Notes under the pieces: model-generated
Database searches by the model: none
What the model saw: the letters and a program-made list of their open reading frames with translations, nothing else
Told to the model about the DNA's origin: nothing
From: Clostridia bacterium
GTDB taxonomy: Bacteria; Bacillota_A; Clostridia; Oscillospirales; CAG-272
Direction: 5' to 3'
Length of the DNA stretch: 9,125 nucleotides
NCBI GenBank assembly: GCA_017959485.1
Contig: JAGDAM010000020.1
Coordinates: 1-9,125 of the forward strand
Program-made: the position numbers and the translations under genes
Shown: positions 1 to 6,908 of the stretch, piece by piece
How the letters are laid out: the number at the start of each line of letters is the position of its first letter
How positions within the stretch are numbered: the stretch's first letter is position 1

Positions 1-1
1 C

Positions 2-637
2 GTCTGCGAGAACCTTCACGCGCCCTTCGACGGGATCAACACGATCTGGAAAGCAGGCGAAAAAGGCGACATAATGCTCGCCCGCCTGATCGAGGGCGTG
101 CGCATCTGCGCGAAGTACGACGTTCCCGCGCTCGTCGTCCACCTATCGTCGGGAACCATAGCGCCGCACGTCCATGATTTCGGCGCGGACCGCTTCGCAA
201 AGCTGATGGACGAGGCGGCGAAATACGGAGTCGCGGTCTGCTACGAGAACCAGCGAAAACTCTCCAACCTCGCTTTCGCCTTCGAGCAGTTCGACGCCGC
301 CCGCTTCTGCTGGGACTGCGGACACGAATTCTGCTTCACTCCGGGCCGCCACTATATGCCGATTTTCGGCGACAAGCTGTCGGCGCTTCACATCCACGAC
401 AATATGTGCGAATTCAACGGCGACAAGCATATGATTCCCTACGACGGCAGGATTGATTTCGGCTACGTCGCGAAAATGATATCCGAATCGGGGTACACCG
501 GGACCGTTATGCTCGAGCTTCTCCGGAGAAACTCGATGTTCATTTACGAAAATTACACTCCCGAGCAGTACTACTCGAGAGCCGGGGCCGCCGCGAGGCG
601 CCTCCGCGACGAGATCGACGCCGTCGACAATTACTGA
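2..637 (+). CDS. Sugar phosphate isomerase/epimerase, TIM-barrel (5' end missing)
   Basis: The frame is open from the first bases and its codons upstream of the ATG at 74 read as real protein (ENLHAPFDGIN...), so this is a gene cut by the window edge and not one starting at 74. About 211 C-terminal residues are present. It fits the xylose isomerase-like TIM-barrel family (AP_endonuc_2), whose members bind a divalent metal and isomerise or epimerise sugars, inosose or related polyols. Visible metal-site signatures are the Glu in CYENQRKL, the Asp and His in CWDCGHEF, the His pair in ALHIHDN, and the Glu in TVMLELLRR near the C-terminus. The true substrate cannot be read from this. It lies 58 bases ahead of a solute-binding lipoprotein gene on the same strand with no terminator between them, so both probably belong to a sugar-use operon. 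Family assignment is secure; substrate is unknown. Confidence 0.9.
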   Translation, partial: VCENLHAPFDGINTIWKAGEKGDIMLARLIEGVRICAKYDVPALVVHLSSGTIAPHVHDFGADRFAKLMDEAAKYGVAVCYENQRKLSNLAFAFEQFDAARFCWDCGHEFCFTPGRHYMPIFGDKLSALHIHDNMCEFNGDKHMIPYDGRIDFGYVAKMISESGYTGTVMLELLRRNSMFIYENYTPEQYYSRAGAAARRLRDEIDAVDNY

Positions 638-695
638 AGCACACCCGCTTACCGGGAAACAATACAAAGACAATCATTCTTATCAGGAGACCGCT

Positions 696-2186
696 ATGAA
701 AAAACTGACAAAAATTGTCTCTCTTATCCTTGCCGCGATATTCACGGTCGCGGTATTCGCCGCCTGCGCGGACAAAGGCGGCGAGGAGACGGGCACGATC
801 GCCGAAGCCGTCGCAACGACTGACCCGGTCGAGGTAACGACCGAGAGTCCATACGACGACAAAGGCCTTTTGAAGGACAGCATTCCGGAGGACTTAAAGC
901 TTGACCGGACAATCACTCTGCTCTACTGGTCAGACCGCGAGCACGAGGAGTTCATCGCCGAAGCCCAGAACGGCGAAATGGTGAACGACGCCATTTTCAC
1001 CCGCAACACGAGAGTCGAGGAGCGGCTCGGGATCACCTTCAATTACAAAACAACCGAAGGCAACGCGACCGCCGCCCACATCTCCAACTTCGTCGACACG
1101 GTTCGCCAGGGCATCAAGAGCGGATCGATGCCCTACGATATGGTCGCCGCGCACAGTTTCACAATCGGTTCCTGCGCGGTAAACGGACTGCTGTCCGACA
1201 TCCGCAACGCCGAATACCTCGACTTCTCCAAGCCCTGGTGGCCGGATTCGCTCATAGAGGACGCGACGATCAAGGGCAAGCTCTTCTTCGCGTCGGGCGA
1301 TATCTCCGCGAACACCCTGTACATGATGTACGTCACCTTCTTCAACAAGTCCATCATCGACAATCTGGGACTTGAGCTCCCCTTCGATCTTGTCGACCGA
1401 AACGAGTGGACGATTGACAAGATGTTCGAAATGTGCAACGACACTTACGTTGACACCGACACGAACGGAAACGCGACCATAGGCGACTTCTACGGCCAGT
1501 ACGCCTATACGCTGCACCTTGACGTCTTCTTCACGGGCGCCGGGATCAAGATCCTCGACGTTTCGAACGACACCATAAAGATCAGCGACGACTTCATCGG
1601 CACGAAGGCGGTGGATATCGCCGACAAGGTCACGAATTTCTTCCATAACAATTCAAAAGCCTATCTGCTGACCGAGAACAGCGACGTCGCTCAGTGGTTC
1701 GCCAAGGAACTCTCTATTTTCTGGAACGACCGCTGCCGCAACGCCACGAAATTCAAGGAGAACGAAGTCGCCTTCGGAGTGGTCCCGAACCCGAAATACG
1801 ACAAAAACCAGGACGAATACTACACCGTTCTCGGCAATCCCTTCTCGCTCTACGCCATCCCCAACGACTGCACCGAGGTTGATCTCGTCAGCGCGGTAAT
1901 GGAATGCTACGCGTCCGAAAGCTACCGCAACGTTTCGCCGGCGCTCTACGACACGACGATAAAATACAGATACACCGACGACGCGATCTCGAGCGCGATG
2001 TTCGACACCATCCGCGAATCGGTCATCTTCGATCTGGGAAGAATCTTCGCTTCGGCTCTCGGATCGCCCTACGGACTCTACGAAAACTGCATAAAGAACA
2101 AAACGTCCTGGGCCGTTTCCGCCACCGGCCAGATGAAGCAGGTCTGGCCGAAAGCCATAAAGGAAATTCTGTCGGCGTTTAACTGA
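696..2186 (+). CDS. Extracellular solute-binding lipoprotein (ABC transporter family 1)
   Basis: A 496-residue protein. Residues 1-23 form a lipoprotein signal: Lys-rich start, hydrophobic core, then FAAC with the lipidated Cys at 24. Phe at the -3 position is tolerated but less usual than Leu or Val. A Gly/Thr/Glu-rich linker (about 25-50) follows, then a two-lobed periplasmic-binding-protein-like domain beginning near the strand TITLLYW and including GVVPNPKYD and NPFSLYAIP, patterns typical of large sugar-binding lipoproteins in Clostridia. The start is set by AGGAGA at 685-690, five bases before the ATG. It should be anchored outside the membrane and deliver a carbohydrate to an ABC permease. 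No permease or ATPase gene lies next to it downstream, where a terminator follows at once, so partners must be upstream of the window or elsewhere. The ligand cannot be inferred; the upstream isomerase suggests a sugar or polyol. Confidence 0.88.
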   Translation: MKKLTKIVSLILAAIFTVAVFAACADKGGEETGTIAEAVATTDPVEVTTESPYDDKGLLKDSIPEDLKLDRTITLLYWSDREHEEFIAEAQNGEMVNDAIFTRNTRVEERLGITFNYKTTEGNATAAHISNFVDTVRQGIKSGSMPYDMVAAHSFTIGSCAVNGLLSDIRNAEYLDFSKPWWPDSLIEDATIKGKLFFASGDISANTLYMMYVTFFNKSIIDNLGLELPFDLVDRNEWTIDKMFEMCNDTYVDTDTNGNATIGDFYGQYAYTLHLDVFFTGAGIKILDVSNDTIKISDDFIGTKAVDIADKVTNFFHNNSKAYLLTENSDVAQWFAKELSIFWNDRCRNATKFKENEVAFGVVPNPKYDKNQDEYYTVLGNPFSLYAIPNDCTEVDLVSAVMECYASESYRNVSPALYDTTIKYRYTDDAISSAMFDTIRESVIFDLGRIFASALGSPYGLYENCIKNKTSWAVSATGQMKQVWPKAIKEILSAFN

Positions 2187-2196
2187 GATTAAGAAG

Positions 2197-2246
2197 AACG
2201 TCGCCGTACAATTCGATCAAAGCGAATCGTACGGCGACGTTGTTTT
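2197..2246. terminator. Bidirectional intrinsic terminator between convergent genes
   Basis: A near-perfect hairpin: 13 pairs (2197-2209 with 2229-2241), one A/C mismatch, then 5 more pairs (2211-2215 with 2223-2227), and a 7-base loop. On the plus strand it starts 10 bases after the lipoprotein stop and is followed by GTTTT (2242-2246). On the minus strand it lies 17 bases beyond the ruvX stop and is followed by a pyrimidine-rich CTTCTTAAT stretch, so it plausibly ends both convergent units. Confidence 0.88.
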
Positions 2247-2258
2247 GAAAACCCGCAG

Positions 2259-2756
2259 TCAGGCGTGCATCCTCTTTATTCTGTCCAGCGTGTTCTGCAG
2301 GATTATCTCGGCGGAAAGCGAATCAATCACCGCCTTGCGGCCTTTTCCGCGGGTATCGGTGGCGTTGAGATATTTCGACGCGGCGACCGTCGTAAGCCGC
2401 TCGTCCGTCATAACGACCGGCAGACCCGAGAGGACGTGCACCCTCCCGGCAAACTCACGGCACCTCGCGGCGCGGTATCCCTCGCTGCCGTCCATATTGC
2501 GCGGCAGCCCGACCACGACGGCGACGGCTCCGTTTTTTTTCGCCTCAAAAGCCACGGCTTCCGCCGTCTTCGCGATGCCGCCCGCCTTTACGCAGCCGAT
2601 TCCGGACGCGAGCAGTCCGGTTGCGTCGCTGACGGCAAGGCCGGTTCGCGCGTCGCCGAAATCGACGGCGAGCAGCTTCCCGCGCAGCGGAATAATATCC
2701 TCAAGCGAAGCAATCATATCCGGGCTGAACACAAACGCGTCGTCACTCTTCGGCAT
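2259..2756 (-). CDS. ruvX: RuvX/YqgF family, putative Holliday junction resolvase / pre-16S rRNA nuclease
   Basis: A 165-residue cytoplasmic protein with the RNase H-like fold of the YqgF family. In this family, E. coli YqgF is linked to maturation of the 16S rRNA 5' end and mycobacterial RuvX cuts Holliday junctions. Visible signatures are the first acidic strand LAVDFGDARTGLAVSD (Asp32), the hallmark GLPRNMDGSEG (about 83-93), TDERLTT (about 117-123), and the C-terminal IDSLSAEIILQ helix with Asp145. The domain begins at about residue 27, so the protein carries some 25 more N-terminal residues than compact homologues. The ATG at 2756 is kept because AAGGAG lies 8 bases upstream; an internal ATG at residue 14 is the alternative. 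Its start overlaps the end of the PAP2 gene by 14 bases, which suggests translational coupling. It is the last gene of a three-gene minus-strand run. Confidence 0.93.
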   Translation of the reverse strand: MPKSDDAFVFSPDMIASLEDIIPLRGKLLAVDFGDARTGLAVSDATGLLASGIGCVKAGGIAKTAEAVAFEAKKNGAVAVVVGLPRNMDGSEGYRAARCREFAGRVHVLSGLPVVMTDERLTTVAASKYLNATDTRGKGRKAVIDSLSAEIILQNTLDRIKRMHA

Positions 2757-3462
2757 CTGTTTTTCTCCTTCTGTTCTCTATCACGGAACCGATATCTATC
2801 CGGGAAGCCAAAAGCGACGACCCGAGCCCTACCGCGATTCCCGCGACCGCGTCGAGAAAATAATGCTGCTTGACAAGCAGCGTGGAAACCACGACGAGCG
2901 CCATCCCGCAGAAAACGAAGATTCTCCATCCGAGCGGAATTTTCTTTTTGAATGCGACGCCGCAGTATATGCTGACCGAGAGCATACAGTGGAAGGAAGG
3001 CAGAAGATTCATGCCCGTCTCTCCGCCGTCCGCGTATATGATAAAGTGAAGCGCCCACGCGGTGAAGCCGCTGCCGTTCGCGGCGGCGATCACCCCTTCG
3101 GCGGCGCGGTCCATCCGGGTGGGAAACACCGTCAGCAGGGTAAATCCGACGATTACCGAGATTGCGATGCCCAGAAGATAGTTCCAGGTGTTCCGGCGGC
3201 TGTCAAGCGACGTCAGAACCGGAGAGACGATCCAGAAGCCGTATGAAAAAACGTATCCGAAAATAAAAACCGGAATAAAGGGGATCAAACCGTCGATCGC
3301 GTCGATCTTCGGTATCACCGACCGCGCGGCGGCGCTCCCCGACGAATTGATAAGCATCGCGATCTCGTACATCGAGAACTCGAACGCGACGGTGAGCGGC
3401 CCCGCGAGCCAGCCGATAAGCGGTATTTTCGAAAGTCTGTCTGTGATTCTTTTCTTTGTCAT
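2743..3462 (-). CDS. PAP2-superfamily integral membrane phosphatase/phosphotransferase
   Basis: A 239-residue polytopic membrane protein with about six hydrophobic segments (roughly 15-37, 57-80, 92-113, 152-170, 178-197, 203-220). The PAP2 signature is visible: PSFH at 155-158 (motif C2), then Ser193 followed by KQHYFLD with His200 and Asp204 (motif C3). The usual Arg after the C3 Ser is replaced, and motif C1 is degenerate (PTRMDRA near 114-120, lacking the final Pro). The FPTR...PSFH...KQHYFLD pattern is closest to the PAP2 branch that includes Aur1/inositol-phosphotransferase-like enzymes, so either lipid phosphate hydrolysis or head-group transfer at the membrane is possible. The ATG at 3462 has no clear Shine-Dalgarno sequence. 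The gene is 45 bases downstream of the reductase and overlaps ruvX by 14 bases, so cotranscription is likely. Confidence 0.87.
   Translation of the reverse strand: MTKKRITDRLSKIPLIGWLAGPLTVAFEFSMYEIAMLINSSGSAAARSVIPKIDAIDGLIPFIPVFIFGYVFSYGFWIVSPVLTSLDSRRNTWNYLLGIAISVIVGFTLLTVFPTRMDRAAEGVIAAANGSGFTAWALHFIIYADGGETGMNLLPSFHCMLSVSIYCGVAFKKKIPLGWRIFVFCGMALVVVSTLLVKQHYFLDAVAGIAVGLGSSLLASRIDIGSVIENRRRKTDAEE
2765..2770 (-). promoter_or_regulatory. Ribosome binding site of ruvX
   Basis: AAGGAG on the minus strand, 8 bases before the ATG at 2756 and located inside the end of the upstream PAP2 gene. It supports the longer ruvX start over the internal Met at residue 14. Confidence 0.8.
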
Positions 3463-3507
3463 TGCATAAAACGAGGTGCGTTAAGGCAATACGGCGAGGT
3501 ATCGCTT

Positions 3508-4635
3508 TTATTTTTTGTCAAAAACCTCCGCGACTTTGCCGAGAAGATCGCGCACCGGAAGATGCTGCGGGCACGCGTCCTCGCACTGGCCGCAGGCAAG
3601 GCAGTCGGAAGCTCTTCCGCCGTCCCGGGTGGCTATCGAGTAATACATGTTCTGATTCCAGCTGCCGAAAACGTTTCTCGCGTTCAGGCAGGCGAACAGT
3701 TCGGGGATCTTTATTCCCGCGGGGCAGCCGTCCACACAGTAGCGGCAGCCCGTGCAGCGGATCAGATTCTGCTTCGAGAAGATCTCGCGCACGCTGATCA
3801 CGGCGGCTTCCTCTTCGGGAGAGAGCGGCCTGAAATCCTTCATGGTAGAGACGTTGTCGGCGGTCTGAGCAAGGTCGCTCATGCCCGAAAGCGTCATAAA
3901 TACGCCGGGGCACCCGGCGGCGAAGCGCAGGGCGATGCCCGCGTTCGAGCAGCAGTTTCTAACCCGGTCGAGCGCGGCCTCCGCGTCGACGGGGAGCTTG
4001 ACCAGACTTCCGCCCTTCACCGGCTCCATGACTATCACGGGCTTGCCGTGAACGGCGCAGACGTCGAGCAGGGGCTTTGACTGCACTACCGGATCGTAAT
4101 AATCAAGATAATTGAGCTGTATCTGAACGGCTTCGACGTCGGGATAATCACGGAGGATCCGGTCGAGCAGCTCGGCGTCGCCGTGGAAAGAAAGCCCGAC
4201 GTGCCTTACTCTTCCCTCTTCGCGCAGACGGAAGGCGGTCTCGTATGCCTCGCATTCGCGGAATTTCGGGTAGACCGCCGCGGTCTGGGCATGCATCAGA
4301 TAAAAATCGAAATACTCGACTCCGCAGGCGCGCAGCTGGCTTTCAAACAGCGGAATTATATCCTCGCGGCTGTTGAAAAACGGGCCGCTGAGCTTGTTCG
4401 TCAAAAGGAACTTTTCACGCGGGTAGCGGGCGGCGACGCAGTCGCGGACAGCCGTCTCGCTCTTTCCTCGGATATATCCGTGAGCCGTATCGAAATAGTT
4501 GAAGCCGGCATCGATGAAAAGATCCGCCATCTCGCAGAACTGATCGAGATCGACCTCTCCGTCCTTCATCGGCAGCCGCATGCAGCCGAATCCGAAATTC
4601 TTTTTGACTTCGGGAAAAACCGGGATTCCGTTCAT
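3508..4635 (-). CDS. Aldo/keto reductase with C-terminal 2[4Fe-4S] ferredoxin domain
   Basis: A 375-residue cytoplasmic oxidoreductase. Residues 10-280 form an aldo/keto reductase TIM barrel with the expected catalytic tetrad: Asp49 and Tyr54 in FDTAHGY, Lys81 in LLTNKLSG, His115 in FYLMHA. The substrate-loop motif GKSE and the NADP-side strand VGLSFHG are also present. Residues 290-360 hold two four-cysteine clusters, Cys294/297/300/304 (CTGCRYCVDGCP) and Cys345/348/351/355 (CLACGQCEDACP), each fit for a [4Fe-4S] centre. This architecture is widespread in strict anaerobes and suggests electron exchange with ferredoxin or another carrier; the substrate is not known. The frame stays open well upstream past 4900, but the ATG at 4635 is chosen because GGAGG sits 9 bases before it, a perfect promoter lies just upstream of that, and the family sequence begins at MNGIPVF. 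It is the first gene of the reductase-PAP2-ruvX unit. Confidence 0.93.
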   Translation of the reverse strand: MNGIPVFPEVKKNFGFGCMRLPMKDGEVDLDQFCEMADLFIDAGFNYFDTAHGYIRGKSETAVRDCVAARYPREKFLLTNKLSGPFFNSREDIIPLFESQLRACGVEYFDFYLMHAQTAAVYPKFRECEAYETAFRLREEGRVRHVGLSFHGDAELLDRILRDYPDVEAVQIQLNYLDYYDPVVQSKPLLDVCAVHGKPVIVMEPVKGGSLVKLPVDAEAALDRVRNCCSNAGIALRFAAGCPGVFMTLSGMSDLAQTADNVSTMKDFRPLSPEEEAAVISVREIFSKQNLIRCTGCRYCVDGCPAGIKIPELFACLNARNVFGSWNQNMYYSIATRDGGRASDCLACGQCEDACPQHLPVRDLLGKVAEVFDKK

Positions 4636-4644
4636 ACCGCAATA

Positions 4645-4649
4645 CCTCC
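4645..4649 (-). promoter_or_regulatory. Ribosome binding site of the aldo/keto reductase
   Basis: GGAGG on the minus strand, 9 bases before the ATG at 4635. It fixes the start and rules out the much longer upstream extension of the same open frame. Confidence 0.82.
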
Positions 4650-4660
4650 GCAACACTTCA

Positions 4661-4689
4661 TTGACAAATCCGTCAGTTGCTATTATAAT
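4661..4689 (+). promoter_or_regulatory. Perfect consensus sigma-A promoter for topB
   Basis: TTGACA at 4661-4666, a 17-base spacer, TATAAT at 4684-4689. Both hexamers match the consensus at every base and the spacing is ideal. Transcription is expected to start near 4696, leaving a leader of about 77 bases before the topB TTG codon. The -10 box overlaps that of the opposite-strand promoter. No extended -10 TGn is present. Confidence 0.9.
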
Positions 4690-4710
4690 ATAAAAAAACG
4701 TCATTGTCAA
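4682..4710 (-). promoter_or_regulatory. Perfect consensus sigma-A promoter for the reductase operon
   Basis: On the minus strand: TTGACA at 4710-4705, a 17-base spacer containing a run of seven T, TATAAT at 4687-4682. All twelve hexamer positions match consensus. The expected start point is near 4675, giving a leader of about 40 bases before the aldo/keto reductase ATG. It shares bases 4684-4687 of the -10 core with the plus-strand promoter. Confidence 0.9.
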
Positions 4711-4733
4711 CAACCCGCGCCCTTTTTGTAAGC

Positions 4734-4758
4734 GCGAAACGTCCGAAGGGCGTTTCGC
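4734..4758 (+). other. Leader hairpin abutting the topB ribosome site
   Basis: An 8-pair perfect stem, GCGAAACG (4734-4741) with CGTTTCGC (4751-4758). It can extend inward by one T/G wobble and two C/G pairs to a GAA triloop. It ends exactly where the AGGAGG ribosome site begins and is not followed by a T run, so it is not an intrinsic terminator. It may stabilise the mRNA or tune ribosome access. Confidence 0.7.
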
Positions 4759-4764
4759 AGGAGG
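4759..4764 (+). promoter_or_regulatory. Ribosome binding site of topB (decides a TTG start)
   Basis: AGGAGG, a full consensus site, 8 bases before TTG at 4773. It supports this unusual start codon, after which the protein begins with the family's typical KKLIIAEKPS. Confidence 0.9.
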
Positions 4765-4772
4765 AATAACGC

Positions 4773-6908
4773 TTGTCCAAAAAACTGATAATTGCAGAAA
4801 AGCCGTCGCTCGCAAGAAACATCGCCTCGGCGATAAAACCCTCGCCGAAACCGGTAAAGGCGGACGGTGAAACCGGTTCGGTCTGGTACGAAAACGACAG
4901 CTTCGTAATCGCGTACGCGTTCGGACACCTTCTGTCCCTCGCCGACGCCGAAGACTACTCTCCCGATTACAAGGCATGGCGCTCCGACGTGCTGCCGATA
5001 GTTCCCGAAAAGTTCAAATACACTATACGCAAAGACCGCGGAAACCGGAGCCAGTATACGCTTCTGAAAAAACTTATTGAGCGCGACGACGTCGACGCAA
5101 TTGTCAACGCCGGCGACTCCGACCGCGAGGGCGAGATCATTATCCGCAACATAATAACGCACACCGGAACGAAAAAGCCGGTCTTCCGGCTCTGGATGCC
5201 CGACCAGACTCCCAGGACGATTGCCTCCGAGCTCGCCGGAATGAGTCCCGACAGCGAATACGACCGGCTCGCCTGCGAAGGATACGCGCGAACCTACATC
5301 GACTGGCTTTACGGAATCAATCTCTCCAGAATGGCGACGCTCAAATCGGGACGGCTGCTCCGGGTCGGACGCGTCACCTCTCCGATCGTCTCGGCCATCT
5401 GCGAGCGAGAGCGTCTCATCCGGAACTTCGTTCCCGAAAAATACTACGTCGCGCTCCACGAAGACAGGGAATTCGGATTCAAACTCATCTCGAAGAAAAA
5501 GCATCCGACGAAGGAGGAGTGCGCCGAGCTCTGCGCTCTCTACAACGCGGCCAAAACGGTAGTAACCGGGCGCAAGACCACCCGCAAGACGATAAAACGG
5601 CCGCGGCTGTTCGCACTTTCCGACCTGCAGGGAGAAGCCGGACGCGCCTTCGGATACTCGCCCAAAAGAACGCTCGACATCCTCCAGAAGCTCTACGAGG
5701 ACGGATTTGTAACCTATCCGCGCACCAATTCGCAGTATATGGCCACCGCCGAAAAGAAAAAGGCGGAGGATATCATAGGCGCGATTCACAAGGCGTATCC
5801 GGGACCTTTCGACGGAGTGGTCTTCCGCGACAGCCGCGACGTATTCGACGACTCCAAAATTGAGGCCCACTCGGGTCTGTCGCCGACCTACAAAATCCCC
5901 GACGTTAACGCGATGCAGGCCGACGAAAAGAACGTCTACCGCATGGTGTTCATGCGCTTCTGCTCGGTGTTCTGCCGCGAGGAATACGTCGTGGACCGGA
6001 CGGTTCTCACGATAGAAAACGGATACGAGACTTTCACTCTGAACGGCGACGTCACCGTCACTCCGGGATTTACGAAGTTTGAACCGGTAAAAAAGAAAAG
6101 CGCCTCCCTTCCTCCGCTGAAAGAGGGAGACGAGATAATCCCCGCGTTCGCTCCCGAGGAAAAGGAGACGACTCCTCCCGATCACTACACCGCCGAAACG
6201 CTGAACGCCTATCTGAAGAATCCGTATTCGACCGGCGAAAAGAAGGCGCTGTCGGAGGACGGAGAGGATATGGAGACGGTGAGCGAGGTCGAACTCGGAA
6301 CCGAGGCGACCCGAGCCGGGCTCATCGACGCCGCGATAAAGAGCGGATACATAACCCTGAAGAAAAACAAATACGGAATAACTCCCGAAGGCGAATACTA
6401 CGTGGACTCGCTCGCGGCGCTCGGAATCAATATGGCGAAGGACCGCACGCTCAATCTCGGGAAGTCGCTCAAGCAGGTTTACCGCGGAGAAAAGGAGGTC
6501 GAGGACGTCATCGCCGAGGCCGCCTCGGATCTGAGAACAGTCTGCCTTGCCGCCGGCCGGCACCCCGACGCCGCACGGGAATACTCGGCGGCGGGACCCG
6601 CGAAATCTTTCTGCAAATGCGGCGTCTGCGGATCTGACGTCCTCTTCGACGGACGCCTGTTCAGCTGCACCGGAGACGGGTGTCACGTAAAACTGTTCAA
6701 AAACAGCGCGTACTTCAACAAGATCGGCGGCGGAATAACTCTGGCGCAGGCAAAAGAACTGATTGAGACAGGAAAGGTAAAAATGCCCGACCTCGTTTCG
6801 CACCGGAACGGAAAGCACTACTCGGCGGTCGTCAGCGCGGAATTCACCCCGGAGGGAGTGAAATACAAGATGACGTTCCCGGAGAAGGAAGAAAAAAAGG
6901 AAACTTAA
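4773..6908 (+). CDS. topB: DNA topoisomerase III (type IA topoisomerase)
   Basis: A 711-residue cytoplasmic enzyme that passes DNA strands through a transient 5'-phosphotyrosine break, acting in decatenation and recombination intermediates. The Toprim domain spans about 3-145, with Glu9 in IIAEKPS and the metal triad Asp115, Asp117 and Glu119 in DSDREGE. The catalytic Tyr is Tyr315 in VTYPRTNS. Further family signatures are LLRVGRVTSP (about 195-204), AHSGLSPT (about 365-372, where many homologues have AHPAI.PT) and LGTEATRAGLI (about 508-518). The C-terminus has a zinc-ribbon-like cluster (Cys614, 616, 619, 632, 637) followed by a short Topo_C-like module (GGGITLAQAKELIETGKV). Length and motif order fit TopB-like enzymes better than the housekeeping TopA, which usually carries several zinc fingers. 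Start is TTG with a full AGGAGG. It has its own perfect promoter and a downstream terminator, so it appears monocistronic. Confidence 0.94.
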   Translation: MSKKLIIAEKPSLARNIASAIKPSPKPVKADGETGSVWYENDSFVIAYAFGHLLSLADAEDYSPDYKAWRSDVLPIVPEKFKYTIRKDRGNRSQYTLLKKLIERDDVDAIVNAGDSDREGEIIIRNIITHTGTKKPVFRLWMPDQTPRTIASELAGMSPDSEYDRLACEGYARTYIDWLYGINLSRMATLKSGRLLRVGRVTSPIVSAICERERLIRNFVPEKYYVALHEDREFGFKLISKKKHPTKEECAELCALYNAAKTVVTGRKTTRKTIKRPRLFALSDLQGEAGRAFGYSPKRTLDILQKLYEDGFVTYPRTNSQYMATAEKKKAEDIIGAIHKAYPGPFDGVVFRDSRDVFDDSKIEAHSGLSPTYKIPDVNAMQADEKNVYRMVFMRFCSVFCREEYVVDRTVLTIENGYETFTLNGDVTVTPGFTKFEPVKKKSASLPPLKEGDEIIPAFAPEEKETTPPDHYTAETLNAYLKNPYSTGEKKALSEDGEDMETVSEVELGTEATRAGLIDAAIKSGYITLKKNKYGITPEGEYYVDSLAALGINMAKDRTLNLGKSLKQVYRGEKEVEDVIAEAASDLRTVCLAAGRHPDAAREYSAAGPAKSFCKCGVCGSDVLFDGRLFSCTGDGCHVKLFKNSAYFNKIGGGITLAQAKELIETGKVKMPDLVSHRNGKHYSAVVSAEFTPEGVKYKMTFPEKEEKKET

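Noticed and set aside
638..695. Possible promoter or terminator between the isomerase and the lipoprotein gene
   Set aside because: No inverted repeat and no convincing -35/-10 pair is visible in these 58 bases; only the ribosome site at 685-690 is clear.
930..1646. A 238-codon minus-strand frame within the solute-binding protein gene
   Set aside because: It is a shadow of the real gene, with a Val/Asp/Glu-biased translation and no recognisable domain or ribosome site.
2245..3246. A 333-codon plus-strand frame across ruvX and PAP2
   Set aside because: It starts in the terminator region and lies antisense to two well-supported genes. Its sequence is Ser/Arg/Pro-rich without motifs.
3486..3505. 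Possible terminator between the reductase and PAP2 genes
   Set aside because: The stem is only 7 pairs with a G/U, and no T run follows it on the minus strand, so cotranscription is more likely.
4636..4977. N-terminal extension of the aldo/keto reductase by 114 codons
   Set aside because: The extension runs through the promoter region and antisense to topB. The ATG at 4635 has GGAGG at the right distance, and family similarity starts there.
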